7,744 nt of DNA, from NCBI GenBank assembly GCA_947313765.1, contig CAMZNQ010000251.1, forward strand, positions 1 through 7,744, written 5' to 3'. The DNA comes from an uncultured Sulfurovum sp. GTDB lineage: Bacteria > Campylobacterota > Campylobacteria > Campylobacterales > Sulfurovaceae. Shown here piece by piece: positions 6,560 to 7,744 of this stretch. Numbering within the stretch: the stretch's first letter is position 1; every line of letters begins with the position of its first letter. The position numbers and the translations under genes were made by a program. The notes below the pieces were generated by a model. It did no database searches, had not been told where the DNA came from, and worked only from the letters and a program-made list of their open reading frames with translations.

Positions 6560-7632
6560 TGAAAATTTTATTACTTGGAGACTTTAGTTCTCTATACAAA
6601 AATTTAAAAGAGGGATTAGAGGTGCTTGGACATACAGTAGTCTTAGCATCAGAAGGAGATAGTTGGAAAAATATAGAGAGAGATATAGACCTAACTCATA
6701 TGAGATATACCCCATATTTTATATCAAAACGGATAAAGCCACTATTGATGCTTAAACATCTAAAAGGTTTTGATGTTGTTCAGTTTATAAATCCATTCTA
6801 TATGAAGCAGAAAAAGTTTCCAAATAGACTCTTTTTTAAATATATTGCAAACCATAATAGAAGCTTTTATCTATCTGGTGCAGGAGATGATGCATATTTT
6901 TGGAGATATAGTAGAAAAATTCTAAGATACTCTCCATTAGACGATTACCTAAAGTATGATGTAAAAGAGAAATCTTTCTATATGGAGAGTGATAAATCTT
7001 TAGAGTGGAATAACTATATAGTATCTATATCTAATGGAGTTATTCCAATTATGTATGAGTATGAGACAAGTCATAAAGAAGCAGGATGTAAAAAGATTCT
7101 TCCCACAATACCTATACCTATTAATATTGACAAGATAGAGTATAAAAAGAATATTGTAAAAGATAAGATAGTTGTATTTCATGGACTTAATAGATATGGC
7201 TTTAAAGGTACTAAATATGTTGAAGAGGCATTTAAGATATTAAATGAGAGATATCCTAATGATTTAGAGTTAATCATAGATGGAAATATGCCACTAGATG
7301 AGTATCTAAAAGTTATGCAGAAGACAAATATTGTAATTGACCAAACCAACAGTTACTCTTTGGGTGTAAATGGTGTATATGCATTAGCAATGGGAAAAGT
7401 TGTATTGGGTGGAGCTGAAAAAGAGTCTCTTAACTCTATAGGTGTAGATGAATCTCCTGTTATAAATATAACTCCTAGTGCCAATAGCATAGTTATGGAG
7501 ATAGAAAAATTAATTAAAAATAGAGAGAAGATTCAAGAGATAGGATACAAATCAAGAGAGTTTGCTAAAGATGTACATGGATATATCAATATAGCTAAGA
7601 AATATATAGAAATTTGGAATACTAATAGATAA
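6559..7632 (+). CDS. GT-B fold glycosyltransferase, group 1 type
   Basis: This is a probable cytoplasmic, membrane-associated sugar transferase that adds one residue to the growing lipid-linked repeat unit. It has 357 residues. The N-terminal lobe starts [13 protein letters not shown] and has VVQFINPF (73-80) and SGAGDDAYFWR (106-116). The C-terminal lobe contains VVFHGL (205-210), FKGTKYVEEAF (215-225) and DQTNSYSLGVNGVYALAMGK (261-280), the nucleotide-sugar binding region. The usual E-x7-E pair of GT4-like enzymes is not evident: the equivalent positions appear to be Y266 and Y274. Its start overlaps the wzx stop by one base (TAATG), and only a weak purine-rich stretch (AGAAAGAGA, about 6545-6553) precedes it. 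Donor and acceptor sugars cannot be deduced; transfer of the Fuc3N-derived sugar is one possibility. Confidence 0.82.
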   Translation: MKILLLGDFSSLYKNLKEGLEVLGHTVVLASEGDSWKNIERDIDLTHMRYTPYFISKRIKPLLMLKHLKGFDVVQFINPFYMKQKKFPNRLFFKYIANHNRSFYLSGAGDDAYFWRYSRKILRYSPLDDYLKYDVKEKSFYMESDKSLEWNNYIVSISNGVIPIMYEYETSHKEAGCKKILPTIPIPINIDKIEYKKNIVKDKIVVFHGLNRYGFKGTKYVEEAFKILNERYPNDLELIIDGNMPLDEYLKVMQKTNIVIDQTNSYSLGVNGVYALAMGKVVLGGAEKESLNSIGVDESPVINITPSANSIVMEIEKLIKNREKIQEIGYKSREFAKDVHGYINIAKKYIEIWNTNR

Positions 7633-7691
7633 TTAAGAGAACAATATGTTTTTTGTTGTTATTATTAGGTATATTATATTAAAGATTAAAG
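7633..7691 (+). other. 59-base non-coding spacer between two glycosyltransferase genes
   Basis: This is the only gap after rmlA, since all upstream junctions overlap. It is almost entirely A/T. AACAA (7640-7644) could pair weakly with TTGTT (7653-7657), but the stem is too short for a terminator. TATTAT/TATATT (7672-7680) resembles a -10 box, without a convincing -35. I see no certain regulatory element here. Confidence 0.5.
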
Positions 7692-7744
7692 ATGAAAATT
7701 ATACAAGTGATTAGTCAATTAGGTAATGGTGGTGCAGAGAAGTT
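7692..7744 (+). CDS. N-terminus of a second glycosyltransferase (GT4-like), truncated by the window end
   Basis: An ATG at 7692 opens a frame of 17 complete codons reaching the window end. It begins MKIIQVIS and contains GNGGAEK. A short beta strand followed by a G-x-GGAE(K/R) loop is the classic start of family 4 retaining glycosyltransferases, where the glycine loop lies near the acceptor and donor phosphate. Only a poor ribosome binding site (AAAGA at 7681-7685) precedes it. Placement directly after another glycosyltransferase fits sequential assembly of the same repeat unit. Specificity cannot be judged from 17 residues. Confidence 0.75.
   Translation, partial: MKIIQVISQLGNGGAEK

Noticed and set aside
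7000..7182. Minus-strand open frame of 60 codons inside the glycosyltransferase gene
   Set aside because: It is a low-complexity Tyr/Ile-rich translation opposite a real gene, as expected by chance in AT-rich DNA.
7640..7660. Possible terminator hairpin after the glycosyltransferase gene
   Set aside because: Only a five-base A/T-rich pairing can be formed and no GC stem exists; it is not a convincing terminator.

Overview
The window is one dense, single-strand stretch of a surface-polysaccharide (O-antigen or capsule-type) biosynthesis locus. The DNA is very AT-rich, with AGA dominating for arginine and ATA common for isoleucine. Together with the Gram-negative style Wzx flippase this suggests an AT-rich bacterium such as a Campylobacterota member (Arcobacter/Sulfurimonas/Sulfurovum-like). 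That assignment is an inference from composition and gene content; no marker gene is present, and other AT-rich groups such as Fusobacteria cannot be excluded.

Layout, all on the + strand: the 3' end of an unidentified CDS (2-127); a short 27-base gap with a strong ribosome binding site; then eight complete genes from 155 to 7632. These are rmlA (glucose-1-phosphate thymidylyltransferase), rmlB (dTDP-glucose 4,6-dehydratase, TTG start), an fdtA-type 3,4-ketoisomerase, a sugar N-formyltransferase, a FemAB/GNAT-like acyltransferase, an fdtB-type PLP aminotransferase, a WzxE-like flippase and a GT-B glycosyltransferase. All seven junctions between these eight genes overlap (by 4, 11, 11, 4, 4, 14 and 1 bases), so they look like one translationally coupled operon. 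A 59-base gap follows, and the first 17 codons of a second glycosyltransferase run off the window end.

Read together, the genes encode a nearly complete route: glucose-1-P -> dTDP-glucose -> dTDP-4-keto-6-deoxyglucose -> dTDP-3-keto-6-deoxyhexose -> dTDP-3-amino-3,6-dideoxyhexose -> N-acylated sugar, followed by assembly and flipping of the lipid-linked repeat unit. rmlC and rmlD are absent, so rhamnose is not the product of this segment. Two residues of the ketoisomerase (R15, H95) match the galacto-type FdtA enzymes rather than the gluco-type QdtA enzymes, so the predicted sugar is Fuc3N (3-amino-3,6-dideoxygalactose), probably N-formylated.

The main loose end is the FemAB-like protein encoded between the formyltransferase and the aminotransferase. 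It gives the cluster two candidate acyl-transfer enzymes for one visible amino sugar. No RNA genes, insertion sequences, CRISPR arrays, clear terminators or convincing promoters were seen. No non-coding stretch exceeds 60 bases.
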